NCBI GenBank assembly: GCA_022316685.1
Contig: JAKJHU010000067.1
Location: 1 to 64,000, forward strand
Source of the DNA: Progne subis subis
Taxonomy: Eukaryota; Chordata; Aves; Passeriformes; Hirundinidae
Direction of reading: 5' to 3'
DNA length: 64,000 bases
This document shows, in pieces, positions 12,196-24,819 of the stretch. The position numbers and the translations under genes are program-made. Below the pieces are notes generated by a model. The model searched no databases. It worked only from the letters and a program-made list of their open reading frames with translations, and was not told the origin of the DNA. Numbering within the stretch: position 1 is the first letter of the stretch; each line of letters opens with the position of its first letter.

Positions 12196-15100
12196 TCTGA
12201 TGCTGGAAACACCTTCTCGTTTGGCTGCACTATGCCATGGTTTGTCAGGTGGAAGAGACAAGCCCCAAACAAGTGCCAGGGGTAGCCTGGAGATGGCCAT
12301 TCAGAAACTCCTTTGCCCTCTGGCTGCATCCGCTGTCCAAATGCTTCACATACCTTTGGCTCTGGTGGTGTGGCTGTGAGCAGGGTTTCATAAGGAGACT
12401 GAGAGGAATCAAAACCCTGGCCTGGGCTGTGAATTTGGTGCAGGTTCATGACAAGGGACACCCATTGAATTTCATTCTTAACACCCCATTCAAGCAGTCT
12501 GGCCTTCAGCCTAGCCCACAAGTGAACTGGCAGCTCGTGACAATGGGGTGTTGCATCTCTCCAGCCACCCAGCAGCCTCCTGCTTGCCCCACCAATCCAG
12601 CATCAATGGCCAAGGAAAAGCACTGGGAATGGCTTAAAAGCTGAGACCAAAGTCTTACAAAAGGGCTGCTTTTCCAGCCATCCTTTACAGCAGTCACATT
12701 TCAGGCAGGAGGAAACTAGGAAAGCAGCAGCAGTGGGCATGCTGTCCCTTCTTGTCTGTGGTAAATGAAGGTCTATTTTGGGAACACTCCTTCCTTGCAG
12801 CCCAAGCCCCTTGGAGCCCTAATCTTACTGGCCCCAGGTGACAACGTACATCTAGAATCGCTAAGTCTGTCTCCTGCAGAGCTTCACTCCTCGTGTCCCT
12901 AACTCCAGGAGTCTGAACTCCTCCTGGCCCACCCTTCACATGCCACATCCACACATTTCCGTTCATCCTGACCGTGCCTCCCTCCCTCGTCTGGTAGTCC
13001 TTCCCACAAAAGCACAGCATCCTTCCTGCCCCAGCCTCACCACAAAGCTGGGTTTGTTCACTGAAGCAGATCAGAATGAAACATAAGCATGACCCTTTGA
13101 ATAAAAAGGATTAGGAGAAGTAGAGAGCTGCCCATTTGAATATGTACAAACACAAAGGGAGGAAGGTAGGGCCACCTCAGGTTGCCCTGGAGGTCCCTCT
13201 GCTAGGTCTTGCTGGGCTCAGACCTGCACTTTAGCCCAGTCTAACAACCTGGCACTGACTCTTTACAAACAACTAAGAAAAAAAGAAACATAATTTAAAA
13301 AAAAAAAAAAAAAAAAAAAAGGAAACAAGCCCTCCCGAATGGGATGGTAATTTGGTTTACAAAGACTCTGCCCACCCAGGGAACCAGAGGATTAAAAAGA
13401 GAATACATCCAGGAAAAGCAGGATGTAATCCCTCAAGGTAGTAGATATTTGCATGAGTATACCTCATGATAGAGAAAGTCTGCATCCCAAAGGCTGTATG
13501 ATCCAAATAGCAATACTGTAAATGTATTGGAAGAGGGAAGGAAACTATCTCATTGCCCTGTATTATGCATGAAAAACAGCAATGCAGAGGGATGGGATAA
13601 CTTACTCGTATCACAGGAAAGTAACAAGAGAGCCAAGTCCCAAATCCCAATTCAGGACTTAACCACAGGCTATTCTGTACTTTTTATTTTTTTTTTTTCT
13701 GTTAACAAAGAAAAACAGTATCTTCCTGGATTTCAATCCCCAGTGATACTGCTGGATTTGCTGCCCAGTCATGAAATATTCCAGGAGTGGGAAGAGCAGA
13801 TGAAGCTCTAGTGAGTCATGAGCAGACACTGCCTCATTGTGCAACCTGGGCTGTGAGGGTCATGTTCAGTCCTCCAACTCAACCTCTGCTAGCAAGGCCA
13901 GACCCAAAATACCTTGCATCTTTTTGTAAAATTCCAGTTTTGCTTCCACTGTGGAGTTTCTGCCTCCACTTCTTACTCATTTCTTGGGGCTGTTAAGCCA
14001 AACTTAACAAGAAAATCAGCCACCACCTCTACACAGCCTTGCAGGAACACAGTTCAGGACAAACCAGGCGGGGTCCCACGCTGCACAGGAACCGAGGCCT
14101 TTCAAAGCATCAAGAGAGGGGAGCAATGTTCAAACACCCATAATTGTTTAGCAGAGCTGACTCCACAAACACACACGCTTTTGATTGCAGTCTGGCGACC
14201 ATGAACACAAACCAGGGTTTTGCTCACCCGCCGCCCCCTCACTTTCAGACTCCAGGCATGGGGTGGTGAGGCAAGGCAGCCTCCCCCAGTGCACAGGCAT
14301 GATGAAAGCTGGAAAAGGCAGCAGGGAAATTTCCTTAGCTCCCCTGCAGATATCCTTCCCCCTGTGCCTTTTATTTTCTGTCTGCCTGTTTGTTTGCCTA
14401 ACTGCTGTCAGCCCATGGAAGGACACCGGGCAAATCCTGCCAGGAGTCCCTCTTCCCATGACTCTGGCGCAAGGCAGTTTCCAACAGGCCCCAAACCTCA
14501 GCTCTCTGAAAGCAGCACAAGCCAGTCACAGGAGGAAACTCTGGATTTTTAATTTTTTTTTTTTCTCCTAAATGCATTTTCACCATAGTTACTTTGGGAA
14601 AATGAAGGTAGAGATGCCCAGGAGGTAGGAGGGTGCTGTGGGGAGAAGGGGCAGGTGGCCATCCCATGTGAGCTGGCACAGCCATACTTGCAGCCCTCCC
14701 ACCAAAATCCCTGCAGACAGCTAAATGGGAATGAGTGTTTTGAAGGAAAATGGAGAGCACACCCGACAAGGCTGAGGAAGGGACTGCCAAAAGGCAGCAT
14801 TAGCTCAACCTGAGCCGAGCCCTCCTAAGCCATACCCCATACCCTTGAGGGCAGCCACAAGGCACGGACTCTCCCTCCCATGAGCTGCTGGCTCCTGTGC
14901 TAAACCCCATTCTTCCTCCCTTGGGAAAGGGCCCCACCTATGGGTGAAGGACCCAGGAGGAGCTCTTGGCCCCATCATCACACCTGCCTCCCTTGGAGCT
15001 CAGACTAGCCAGGCTTGCTGAAGATGGGCTAAGGGGGAACAAGGGCACCTTTGCAGTGATGGTGCCATCTTCCAGTGGGTACACAGCAGAAAGCCAGGGG

Positions 15101-17567
15101 ACCCAAACCTGAAAACTGGTGGCCTAGATGTGGGAGGCAGATTAGAAGTTTACAGGAATGAAGAGCTGGGGAAGAGCTTAGTGTAGACTTATCTGTTGTA
15201 TGAATGCAGCACAGACAGAAAATGACACAGGACCTGCATCCTGGTGACTTCTGGTAAGCTCACAATCCAGCATCAAACTCCAGGACCCTGACCAGAATGT
15301 GCTGATGCCCAGAAATGTGTCCTGGGACTTGGGGGTCAAGCACAAAAATTTTGGGAAGCAGACTGTTCCCTGAGCTGCTTCAGGATGGCTTCATGAGGAG
15401 GTAAAGGATGCTGTAGAACCACCTATGCCTCACTGTCAGCTAGAGTCTGAACAGCAAATTTAGGTGTAGCTGTCTCCCCTGTAGATGTCTAAGATTAGAT
15501 AAACTCCACCCAAAGTGCACTGAGGCATTTCTTAGGTTCAAGAGTAATCAGAACGAGTAATCAGAAAAACTGTGGTGCTGGGAATAGAGGACAGAAGTGC
15601 CCTAGACCTGACTTCTGAACCAACAAGTGGTTGAAGGATAATATCCATGATCCTCTAACACAGAATTTACAGTTAAACTTCGGGGCCATGGCTTCCAAAT
15701 TAAGATAGATGCCATGCAGAGTAAGTGATAAGAAAAAACCTTTAGATTCTGTTTTATTTTTTCAGAGAAGGCCACAGCTGAGGGTGTCTGCACCTTCCCC
15801 AAGTCATCAGCTCCTTGACAAACAGCCCATTTCCTCTTTTGTCCCCATTCCTCCCAGGGCACCACAGAGCTCAACCAGCAGTGACAGACCCTGTTGCAGA
15901 TCACGGATGATTTGCTTGCTGGCAAGCAGACTCCACCTCCCTTTCCCCCAAGTGACTTGACACAAAGGACAAAGCAATGCCTGTACAAGCGTCACCAGTC
16001 CTTGATGCTTGGCTGATCAGCATCATCCCAGGCAGAGAAACATCATATTTTTTGCGGAAGGGAGCAGGAGCAGCTCCCAGGAACAGAATGCCCTGCTTTG
16101 TCCTGCAATGGAGCACAACCCTTTCACCCTTTGCCATGCTTACACCCGCCTTCCCAGCTCCCAACCTTCAGTCCTTTCAACACCCACAGTTTTTCCACTC
16201 TGCCATGAAGCCAAGAGAAATTCCTGCCAGAGGACTTTGTTCAAATGGGTTAAAAAAAAAAAAAAAAAAAAAAAAAAGGCAATTCTCTACTCCAGGCATA
16301 TAAGCTCCTTCTTTTCCCTATGAGGAAGAAGGATAATAGCAAAGCTGGGAATAAAAAATAAAACCCAACAAACTATCCCCAAAGCCTGCTGTAATCAAAA
16401 CAATAATTGCTCCAAAAGATTTAAGCCTACAGCCAAGTCACTAAAATGAAGAAACATCTCCGTGTCCATAGAAAGCAAACAATTCTTGGATCATGCAGCA
16501 GAGATTCTCTACATCCTTGTTAGAAGGAAAGAATAAAACAGCAAAATGTAATTAATCATAGTCCAGAAGAAAGGATGAAATCTCTGCAATTAACTACCTA
16601 GACTCATCTTTCCTCTTATGAAAACTAATCCAGCTGTCTGCTTTTACCTTTCATCCACAGGGCTGCCACAGAAGTCCCTTGCAAATACCAAATCACCTCT
16701 CTTTAGGGGTGCACTCGCCCGCAGCAAGTGGTCCCACAACAGCTTTGCAGAAAGTGCACAGGGAAGGAGAACCTCTGCAGAGTGTAAACAGAACTCCTCT
16801 TAGTCACCTTTTGTGGATGAACTGTTAGGGAGTTTGCACTCTCCAAGAACCTGTGTAGCCCTCAGCTGAACTACAGGAGTTATTTTCAAGCTAAGTATTT
16901 TTTATCCACAATCCTGACCCAACTGATCAATTACCAGAAAACACCAATTAAGGAAAAAGAAAAGAAAAGCCTACAAAATGAAAACACTTTTCAAATGGTT
17001 AAGATTACGATTGCTTGTGTTACTAAATTGGCTTATACTTCATCCTCAGGTGGTGAAATCTGCCTGACCAGCAAAGTTTTGGAACACATGGGAGGAAAAT
17101 GTACTTTAAAGTACTTTAAAGAGAAGAGGAAGGGCTGGAGTTGGTGGTTACAGCTTGACAGCGGAGGTCAGGATCTAACATGTAAAAAATACTATGCAAA
17201 TCAGAACAAGACATTCAACTTCCCCAGGGCTCCCTTAATAAATAACGGTTGACAAATATTATTCTAACAATGAAAAAAATAACAGACCAGTTCTTTAGGT
17301 CAAATACATCAATGGTAAATACCATACAGAAGAATAATACCAAAATGACATCAGCTGAGGAACTGAAGACTGATTTCTACTCCCTGTCTTGTATACAAAG
17401 CACTGCTAACATATGAATAATGCTGTCAACAACACATGGGGAATGCTGGCCAGCTTTGTGGTGAGGGAAAGCAAAGAACACAGAGTAGACAGAAATCTCC
17501 AGCTTTGCTCTTCCATGACACAGCAGAAACGCTTCTTTTCAATAGAAGGTGATTGGGTCATTCTTCT
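12196..17567. other. Non-coding stretch with A-tracts, no gene recognised
   Basis: Poly-A runs lie at about 13297-13320 and 16253-16277. No open frame here shows a recognisable domain, and the longest ones on the two strands overlap each other as expected by chance. I see no RNA gene. Confidence 0.55.
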
Positions 17568-17600
<33 letters not shown>

Positions 17601-17609
17601 AAAAAAAAA
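17568..17609 (+). repeat. G32-A10 homopolymer junction
   Basis: Thirty-two consecutive G followed by ten A, a few hundred bases before a CpG-rich island. Such a run can form G-quadruplex structure and is prone to length error in sequencing. The glycine and proline runs in the frames through it are not coding evidence. Confidence 0.95.
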
Positions 17610-17739
17610 TATTGGTGATTACGCAGCTCCAAGGACAGCTAGAGCCTTCCTGTGGGAAACAGGGAGGAAGGATTAGCAGACAGGCTGTGGGATTCAGCAA
17701 CAAGGCCGAGGAGCGTGGGCATGTCCATAACGCAGCAGC

Positions 17740-18270
17740 GCTCCTTTCCTGCGGGTGGGCGCGGCAGACACGGCCGCAGGGGATGGCGATGCTCTGGCGC
17801 CGTTCCTTGGCACAGAGCTGCTGTCGTCTGAATCCCTGCTCTCCACCGGTATCAGCCAGAACACTGTAGCACGGCGGATCGTTCCTCTGATCTTCGAACT
17901 GAAATCTGGCAGAGGAGCTAAGCGCAGTGGGGTTTGGCTGCAGCAAACCTTTCTACCAAAACCCAGAGCGGCTTTCTCAGCGTGAAGCTGAGAAACCCTC
18001 TCCGCACATCAGGGTGCCCAGGAGGACGCTGCCGGCACTGCAAAGCTCGTCGCTTGCTAACAAATTCCCCTCGTCGTTCCGGAGGGATGCACAGACCCTC
18101 CCGGAGAAGGGAGACGCTGCCGGCAGGCCGGCTGCTTTCCGCAGCCCTGCCCCGGGGTGCAGGCGCTGCGGCTGCCAGGAAGGAGCAGCGGGCCGCAGCT
18201 GCCCTCCGCAGGAGGCGGGGGAAACAGCCCCTGCATGGGAGAGCCAAAGGGCGGCGTCGTTTGCCACGGG
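17740..18270. promoter_or_regulatory. CpG-rich island, candidate promoter
   Basis: This segment is clearly richer in G+C and in CpG than anything around it, with CCGCAGGG, GGCGCCG, GCGGGC and similar words throughout. In bird DNA such islands usually mark promoters or first exons. Open frames run through it on both strands, but they are arginine- and alanine-rich readings of GC-rich DNA and match nothing I know. The direction of any transcript is not resolved. It lies on the 3' side of the SLC22A18 exons, so it may serve a neighbouring gene, an unseen internal start or a non-coding RNA. Confidence 0.55.
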
Positions 18271-19659
18271 CAGCTGCTTCACTTTCCCGTAATTATGGAC
18301 AAGATTCACTTTCCTCAGCGCTGTGCTGCAGACACAAGGTTTAAGGTCCAGAGGCTTTCAAAGTGAGCGAGGAGCCTGGAAGCCGAGCCCTAACATCCAA
18401 AAGCTAGACTGCCTTCAAGTCAATGTCCCTGAGTAATTAAATGAAACAGGAGATTCCCTCCCACTGCTGCTGTTCTATAAACCTGTGACTGATGCACACG
18501 CTGGAAAGTGAAACCCATAAATTTTTGCTAGATAACAATGCTGCTTCTATGCTGATGTTTAAATATGGGGCATAACCAAAGCTGAGAACTGAGCCAACCT
18601 CAGTTAACTTTCAGTTAACACATAAAGGTCTACAGTTACTGCATTTGATTAAAAATAATACTTATTAAAACCAGCACTCCTCCAGCAGTATCTATAAACA
18701 CTTTAAAATGATGATCAGTTACTATTATGTACATCTCCAATTTTAATTTTATGTAACAATGTAATAATTACAAAATGAATCCTCCTGGTCAGTTTTGCGT
18801 CACTTGACCAACATTGCCAAGATACACCAGCCAACAGCTTTTAGGGCTGCTCCCTGAGGTGACAAGGTTAAAGTGTTCTACTCAGCCTGCGAAAAGATTT
18901 CACACAGAATTGTATCGCTGCAGCACCTGAGTGCATGTGGACCACAATGAGATTCAGAAAGCAACACATGACACCCCACATCATAACCCACTGTGCCTCA
19001 TTGCAAAACACCAGGAGATGTATGACCATACACAGTCCACAGAGCTTATGGCACTAGGATGAGTGTGATTTTTACCCTGTCTTATGCTGTAGAGTTATTT
19101 TAACCTGAGTCTGCAGAAGCAAGTATCCATAGTAAAAAGAAGCAGAGCAAACAAAAGCCTGAAAGTTCCCAAGGGATTTTTTTCCCCCACTACAGCAACG
19201 CTGGGGAATCCTCCAAGGAGATTACATCCACATGAGCTTCACTGCCTGCAAAATTCTCTGACACACCATACCTTTTGAGCATTTCTTTCCTGCTGCAGAA
19301 TGTAAGAGAAGGTGGCAGCCTGCTATGATGTGCCAGGCTGTGGAAAGTCAACATGGAATTGTCAGGTGTGTACTTCATCCTGCTGTGACAGGCTTAGACC
19401 TCCTCACTCTCTTCCCCTGCTGTCCCAAGCTTGCCTTCCCGTTTCCCATAGCCTTGCCCTGTACTGAACATCCCACAAAGACACCATTTTCTCCACCAGT
19501 TTCACAGTGCCTCCTGATTCCATTTCTCAGTTGTACAATATCATTTCTTAAAAAGCTGCTTTTCAGCACACTCAGCTCCAAAAACAAGACAATCAGGAGA
19601 AAGACAGAATCCACCTCTCAATCCATCTTGTTTTTTAAACGTATTTAAGTAGGCAGAAG
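18271..19659. other. No gene recognised
   Basis: Moderately AT-rich sequence between the CpG island and the last SLC22A18-like exon. I searched it for the missing C-terminal exons of the transporter and did not find a convincing one. Confidence 0.5.
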
Positions 19660-19782
19660 GTGAGATTTGCAACAAGATCTCCTTGAAAACAGTGTGAGTA
19701 TTCTTTGTAGCAGCAGGGAAAGCAAAATTTTGAGTTCTGGTATGGTCCTCTGCTGCCACCAGGAGTAAGACAGCATCACAAG
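19660..19782 (-). pseudogene. SLC22A18: Possible fifth SLC22A18-like exon
   Basis: After a TTTGCTGCCCTACAG acceptor at 19783, one minus-strand frame reads FPAATKNTHTVFKEILLQ. This resembles the family's cytoplasmic loop pattern 'IPA.TK...VF.LK.I..LL'. The match is short, the preceding helix is weak and the donor site is unclear, so the left boundary is approximate. It could be a chance frame. Confidence 0.4.
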
Positions 19783-19861
19783 CTGTAGGGCAGCAAAATA
19801 CCCCTTAGCAGCTCCCTCAATGATTGCAACAAAATCAATACCAAACAAGTGGGCCACTTAC

Positions 19862-19995
19862 CCGAATTTGGCGGACAGAACACCTCCCAGGGCAGAGCCA
19901 GCAATGATGCCCACTCCAAAGCAAAAACCCAGGCTTCCCCAAGCACCAGCACGTTGGGGAAGGAGTAGTCATATCTGTAATAACCTTCTGAGCAC
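19862..19995 (-). pseudogene. SLC22A18: SLC22A18-like exon (helix 4-5 region), +1 shift
   Basis: Bounded by a CCCTGCAG acceptor and a GTAAGTGG donor. The first part reads AQKVITDMTTP, matching the family loop 'AQMVITDLSAP'. The second part reads FCFGVGIIAGSALGG then VLSAKFG, matching 'FGVGVILGSLLGGTLVSAYG', but in a different frame. A single extra C between the LGK and GF codons would explain the shift, and further small changes lie in the middle. The exon ends in the usual phase. Confidence 0.8.
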
Positions 19996-20889
19996 CTGCA
20001 GGGTGGGGGGGAAAGATATCCCTTAAAAGAATCTTGCCACAGGGTTTGAGCAGATGTGCCAGCAGTTCCCATGGTTTTATTGCTAAGCCATTAGAGCTTT
20101 TGGGTTTGTTGTTTGTTTTTGTTGTGGTTTTTTTTCAATTAAAACTTTTTCTGGGCTGGTTTCTGGTTAGAGGCAATTTCCTCAGCTTTTAATTTTCATA
20201 CATTGCATGGAAGAGAGCCCCCAAATAACGCACTCATCACTCTCCTCTGGGACCCTCATAGTCCATCAGTTTTGAACACAACAGCCCACTAGTCATGAGA
20301 AACAGAACCATTCAAACCACTCAAATAAACACCAGTAATAGGAAGCATTATCAACTTGATTCTTCTTGCATGAATTACATGGACTTCTAGTAGCTGAAGT
20401 TTGTCTTTTACTTGAAAATATAGGAAACATCAGCCCAAACAGAACAGCTTGTTGGGTAATGGATGGTATTTTTGTAACAATGTTCAATTTTTACCAGGAT
20501 GCTCATTTTTACTCTGAGAAAGGGAGAAGCTTTAGTGTAAAGTATCCTGGTTGCAAGAAGGCAGCTGAAAAGTCTGGGATAACACTGCTGCCAGCATGTG
20601 ACTTCCACCCACATCTGGATGACCAAGGCCAAACAATTTCCTCAGGATTATACAGGAAGATGGGCCTGGAACTCAGACTAATAAGCACTGCTTTCCACAG
20701 GTAGTACACCTGCTGTTTCATGTTCCTACCATTTCATCCCTGAGGACCATTACATGTTCCTCCTGCCTTCCTTCCTGCTGTTCAATCTATTGACTTCCAC
20801 TAAGACAAGCAAGAAGCAGGGGGGGTGGGGGGTGGTGAATCAGACAGCAAAAGCGGTTTGGAAAGCTGCTCATCCCTGACTGACCTTAC

Positions 20890-21037
20890 CTGGTATCCCC
20901 ATGCATGAAACACTCCTGGCAGCCTGGAGAGGAAGAGGATGGGGATGCTGGTGGAGAGGGACATAAGCAGGAAGAAGACACTCCCAGATACACAGGAGAG
21001 AATTAAGGCTGCTCGGGCACCAAATTGATCTGCAAAC
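20890..21037 (-). pseudogene. SLC22A18: SLC22A18-like exon (helices 2-3), insertions near its 3' end
   Basis: Acceptor CTGTACCAG and donor GTAAGGTCA. It reads RFADQFGARAALILS and ends with LFLSRLPGVF, the conserved MFS signature loop and third helix. After GVF the family continues MH.LPGAQ. Here an extra C before the ATG-CAT codons and an extra G in the following G-run would account for the frame change. The exon length is 148 bases, where 146 would join in phase. Confidence 0.85.
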
Positions 21038-23080
21038 CTGGTACAGAAATGGCACAAGTTTGTCAGTTTTCTATTTAGGTTTAAAAAAAAAAAAAAAAAA
21101 AAAAGACTTCTCAATAGTAAATCATTTTTGCTCCTATTTAATGAGAGCAAACAACACCACAACTAAACACACTAACAAACAACCACAAACCCACCAAGTC
21201 CCAAAACAAACAGGCAAAAATCCCTGTTGGATCAGGTTTTGACCCAGTTCAAACTCTTTGCTGTAATTCAACTCAAAAAAGCTTAAAAAGCTTAATTTGG
21301 ACAAAGTCTGAGAGTACCACAGAAAGGGTTCTGAGCAACAGGGCCTAAGATGACCATAACCAGGCCTTAGAGTTTCTCATTGCAATTCCTCCTTCCTTCA
21401 CTTTATTGAAACTGTATATTACAGTTAGCAGATGAACAGTACCTTGCATAGCAATTAGTTGTGCTTACACTAAGAGGAACAATCCCCTAAAATGCCAGGG
21501 TTGGTCTACAGATAGAGCTAAGCTTAAGTAATTAAAAGGTTTTGTGTTGAGGGAGAGGTACAGGTCAAAACTTCATGTTTATATGTAAGCCAGGGCAGTT
21601 TACATTTGCTGCTTGTCACCTAAAGACCACAAAATCATTACATTGTTGGTGTGGGGATTTTTTTGTTTGTTTTGTTACTTAAAAGTAAAGACAGTGCTTT
21701 ATCTTTTTATGTCTGTTTAGGAGCATCAAAGCAAGAACACAAAAAACTGAGCCAAGAAACACATTCTCTCTTATCCACTTTCTTCCTATTTTCTATTTAA
21801 TCTATCCCTATGCTGACATCAAAGCAGTTTCATGTCTAGAAAAATTCTTCTCATCTCAAACCTACATTACAAATTTTGGCTTCAATCTGGCAAAGGACAC
21901 CTTCAGTCCCAGACAGATTCTGGGTTTTTTTCCATCCCTTCAGCAGTGATTCTGGATATTACTTAAAGGCATACATAGAGGAGAACCAGATTTCAGATGG
22001 CACCAGATCCAGGACAGAAATACTCCAGGTTTGTGTATAATAGGAAAAGCATTAAAAGTGGGCCCTTTATACCATGTCAATGTCTTAGAAATGCATTTTC
22101 TTCCAAGCAGTAATCAAATGTTGCTGTTATTCATTTGAAAATATGTCCAAGGGCTGAGATCAGATCCTCAAAGTGCCACACTCCACATACCAGAGGATCC
22201 TGTAGAGCTCCCAGTCTACATCAGACAGATGTAAATTCCCTGCAGGTAAACTGAAGCACACACCAACTCCCTATCCATTTATTCATTTGATCATCAGTAG
22301 CAGGATCAAGAAGATAAGTTAGATTTTCTCAGTCTCATTTTAGCTGTCACTGAATTACACATATCTTTCAAGTTGTGGTGGGGTGTGGTGAGTTTTTTTT
22401 TTGTTTTGTTTTGTTTGTTTGTTTTTCCTGGTCTTTAGGAATGCATTCCCTCCCACCTCTCAGATTTTTTAGGGCTATTTACATTTCATTAGGAAGAGGA
22501 AGCTCTGTTTCTTGGGGTAAAGAGGTAGAAACCCAAGTCTTTTTCAGACTTTTCTTGTGTTGCTAGCTGAGTTTATAGATATTCTTAAAAGATTCTTAGA
22601 AGTTCTTAAAGCTCCATGCAAGTCTAAGTTTGTATTCAACATGGATGCGGATTCAGTTGATGAAATGACACAACTTTCAATTATTGTAACTGCTCTACTT
22701 ACCATCAATAAAGACCCTTTTTTGTTTGATTGTTTTGTTGTTGTTGTGGTTTCCCAGTCACAAGAAATTTTAAGGTTACACATGGCTGTAAAACATTTGC
22801 AGGATTAAGCTGTTAGGACCTGGGCTCTGAGGACTGGTTTAAGCCCATTCCCAGGATATTGTTACACTTAAATGGTGTCATTAAAATGTAGCTAAGTTAA
22901 CATAAAGGCTGCTTCTATGCTGCAGTATTCCTAATAATAGCATTTATTTTTCCCTTTCTCATTATGAAATCCTCAAACATTTCAACAGGACCAGAAACCA
23001 GAACTAAATGAGTTTTTATGAAAGTGTAAAATTGCCTGGCCTTTTTCAGCTATATAAAAGGCCATGAGAATCATTCTCAC

Positions 23081-23177
23081 CTTCCAAAAATGTAACCTCC
23101 CACAAGCTGGAGGACACCAAAGATGGTCTGGAGATAGCCAAATCCACTGAATCCAAACCTAGGCTCTTTGCCAAGTA
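23081..23177 (-). pseudogene. SLC22A18: SLC22A18-like exon (helices 1-2), one base short
   Basis: Acceptor CTTCATTTTAG and donor GTGAGAATG. It begins YLAKSLGLDSV in one frame and continues FGYLQTIFGVLQLVGG in another. The switch falls at a GTGGATTT where one G appears to be missing. The exon is 97 bases, where 98 would keep the family frame and join in phase to the next exon. Confidence 0.85.
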
Positions 23178-23814
23178 CTAAAATGAAGACAAAACAAAAC
23201 AAAAAATAAGAAAAACCAAACCAACAAATAAATGGAAAAGAAGCACGCTATATTTATGAATAAAACATCTTAATATCTGTGTAGAAAGGATCACCACTAC
23301 AAACAATCCCTTCCTTTAATCCCCCACCCCTACAGAGGAAATCTTCATTGCGTCAGACACTGGCAGTTTAATAAAGACCAAATGTCTCTGTCCCACACCT
23401 GAAGCATGAGGAAATGTGATCAAAACCATCAATTTTGCACTGGGTGACAAGTTTGTATTACCATTTACCTTTGCAGTTCAACACAGCTGAACATACTCAG
23501 CAATTGCTAAGGGGATAAGGGAAGTTTTAAACACCTTCCTGCCTCCAGACCCTGCACCTGGAACAGCCCAGTTACCCTCTGGGAGAAGACTATGAAAAAG
23601 TCTTGGAGCTGTTGTTTAATCAAACAAGTCAGAATCCATTCAGGTACAACATGGGCAAATATTGCCTTCACTGGATGGTAAACCCACAGCGTGAGCTTGC
23701 AAAAAACACAGATGCACACCTTGAAGAGCCAAGGAGCAGTTATTTCTGATTGATGTTTTTGTTGTGTCATGTTTTTGTTTAGCCTGGAAGTGCAGGGACA
23801 TCTTATCTCTCTCT

Positions 23815-24153
23815 CTCTACAACTGCCTGAAAGGAATTGGTAGCCAGGTGGGGTCAGTCTCTTCTCACAAGTAACTAGCAATAGGACAAGAGGAAATGAC
23901 CTCACATTGAGCCAGGGATGGTTTAGGTTGGATATTGTGAAAAAGTTTCTGCACTGAGAGGATTGTCAAGCACTGGAACAGAGAGCCCAGTGAAGTAGTG
24001 GAATTGCCATCGCTGTGAAGGTGTCTTAAAAATGTGTAAATGTAGCACTCAGGGCCTTGGTTTGGTGGTGGACTTGGGAGTGTTAGGTTTCTGATTAGAC
24101 TCAATGACCTTAAGACTTTCCAACCAAAAGTCCTCACTGATTCTCTAGAATCA
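23815..24153 (+). mobile_element. CR1 LINE 3' end, sense on plus strand
   Basis: Contains the characteristic CR1 3' terminal sequence: GATAGGACAAGAGGAAATG in near form, GGTTTAGGTTGGATATT, TTGTCAAGCACTGGAACAG, GTGGTGGACTTGG and CTCAATGACCTTAAG, ending near a short TGATTCT/AGAATC repeat, the usual CR1 tail. It is a 5'-truncated copy, as most CR1 insertions are, and it sits in the intron between the first two recognised SLC22A18 exons. Confidence 0.95.
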
Positions 24154-24578
24154 GACAGAAGAGTGCAGTAAGTGAGAAGCATGAATCCCACTGAGCTGGT
24201 TAATTACACACTTAGAAAAACCCACCTTTGATCTGAAATCTCTGCTTCCTGATAGCTGCTGGATGGGTCACTCTCACACTCCATGCAAGAAGACACAACC
24301 TACATCAGCTTCACCCAGAGCCCTCAGGCCAGGAAAGAGCTCTAGGTGCTACTGGCAGCCCAAGTAATAAAGCAACTTTTTATGGCCTGGACGTACCCTG
24401 GACAGAGACACAGCCTGCCTGGTAGGTAAGAACACCAAGTATTCCTTTCAGTTTCAAGGATACCTTTCCTCTTTCCTGCTAAAATCTAGCAGTTTTTAAA
24501 GTCTCCTGACTTTACCAGAAAACTACAGAAGCTGGCATTGAAGGAAATTTGCTGTGAAGCAAGAGAACCCATACTCAC

Positions 24579-24819
24579 AGGCATGACTCCCATCTGCATG
24601 AAGAGAAAGGTCAGGTCTAGAGCTGCAATGACATAGGCAACACGGATCACTTGTCCCCTTTTGGCCTCTCCCAAGCAGCCACTCTCTCCCAGGGTCTCAT
24701 TCTCATTCCTCATTCCTGAGGCTTCTTCCTCACCTCTAGCGCTGTTTTTTGCATTCATAGTGCTCACAGAATTACTTGTTGCAGGACGGACAGGAAAATG
24801 ACACGAAGGGACTTGTGAC
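24579..24819 (-). CDS. SLC22A18: SLC22A18-like first coding exon
   Basis: Acceptor CACATTTGCAG and donor GTGAGTATG bound a 241-base exon, so a non-coding first exon should lie further upstream. The frame is open across the exon. I place the start at the ATG at 24755-24757 (MNAKNSARGEEE). A polar, Glu/Asn-rich N-terminus of about 40 residues follows, and then the first transmembrane helix with AYVIAALDLTFLFMQMG, close to the family's 'TYVLAATELTCLFMQ'. The exon ends in phase 0 after MP, which is where the next exon's YLAK begins. The upstream exon and promoter were not identified. Confidence 0.8.

Larger units (their letters stand above)
19660..24819 (-). pseudogene. SLC22A18: SLC22A18-like MFS transporter gene, 5' coding exons, apparently frameshifted
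   Basis: Four splice-bounded exons, plus a weaker fifth, spell the N-terminal part of SLC22A18, a major-facilitator transporter also known as an imprinted-domain gene in mammals. Shared family phrases, in order, are AYVIAALDLTFLFMQ, YLAKSLGLDS, FGYLQTIFGVLQLVGG, FADQFGARAALILS, SRLPGVF and FCFGVGIIAGSALGG. These correspond to the first transmembrane helices and the loop containing the MFS signature. The first coding exon is open. Exons at 23.1, 20.9 and 19.9 kb each need at least one single-base shift to keep the family frame. I did not find the C-terminal half. Either the locus is a pseudogene here or the assembly has indels. The identification is from remembered family sequence, not from a search. 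Confidence 0.8.

Noticed and set aside
17918..18344. Arg/Ala-rich frames in the CpG island considered as a first exon or PHLDA2
   Set aside because: Neither strand shows a PH-domain pattern or any other known motif. Open frames on both strands are expected in CpG-rich DNA.
19375..19614. Minus-strand frame near SLC22A18 considered as a further exon
   Set aside because: It reads through two unrelated compositions, lacks family phrases and has no good acceptor/donor pair.
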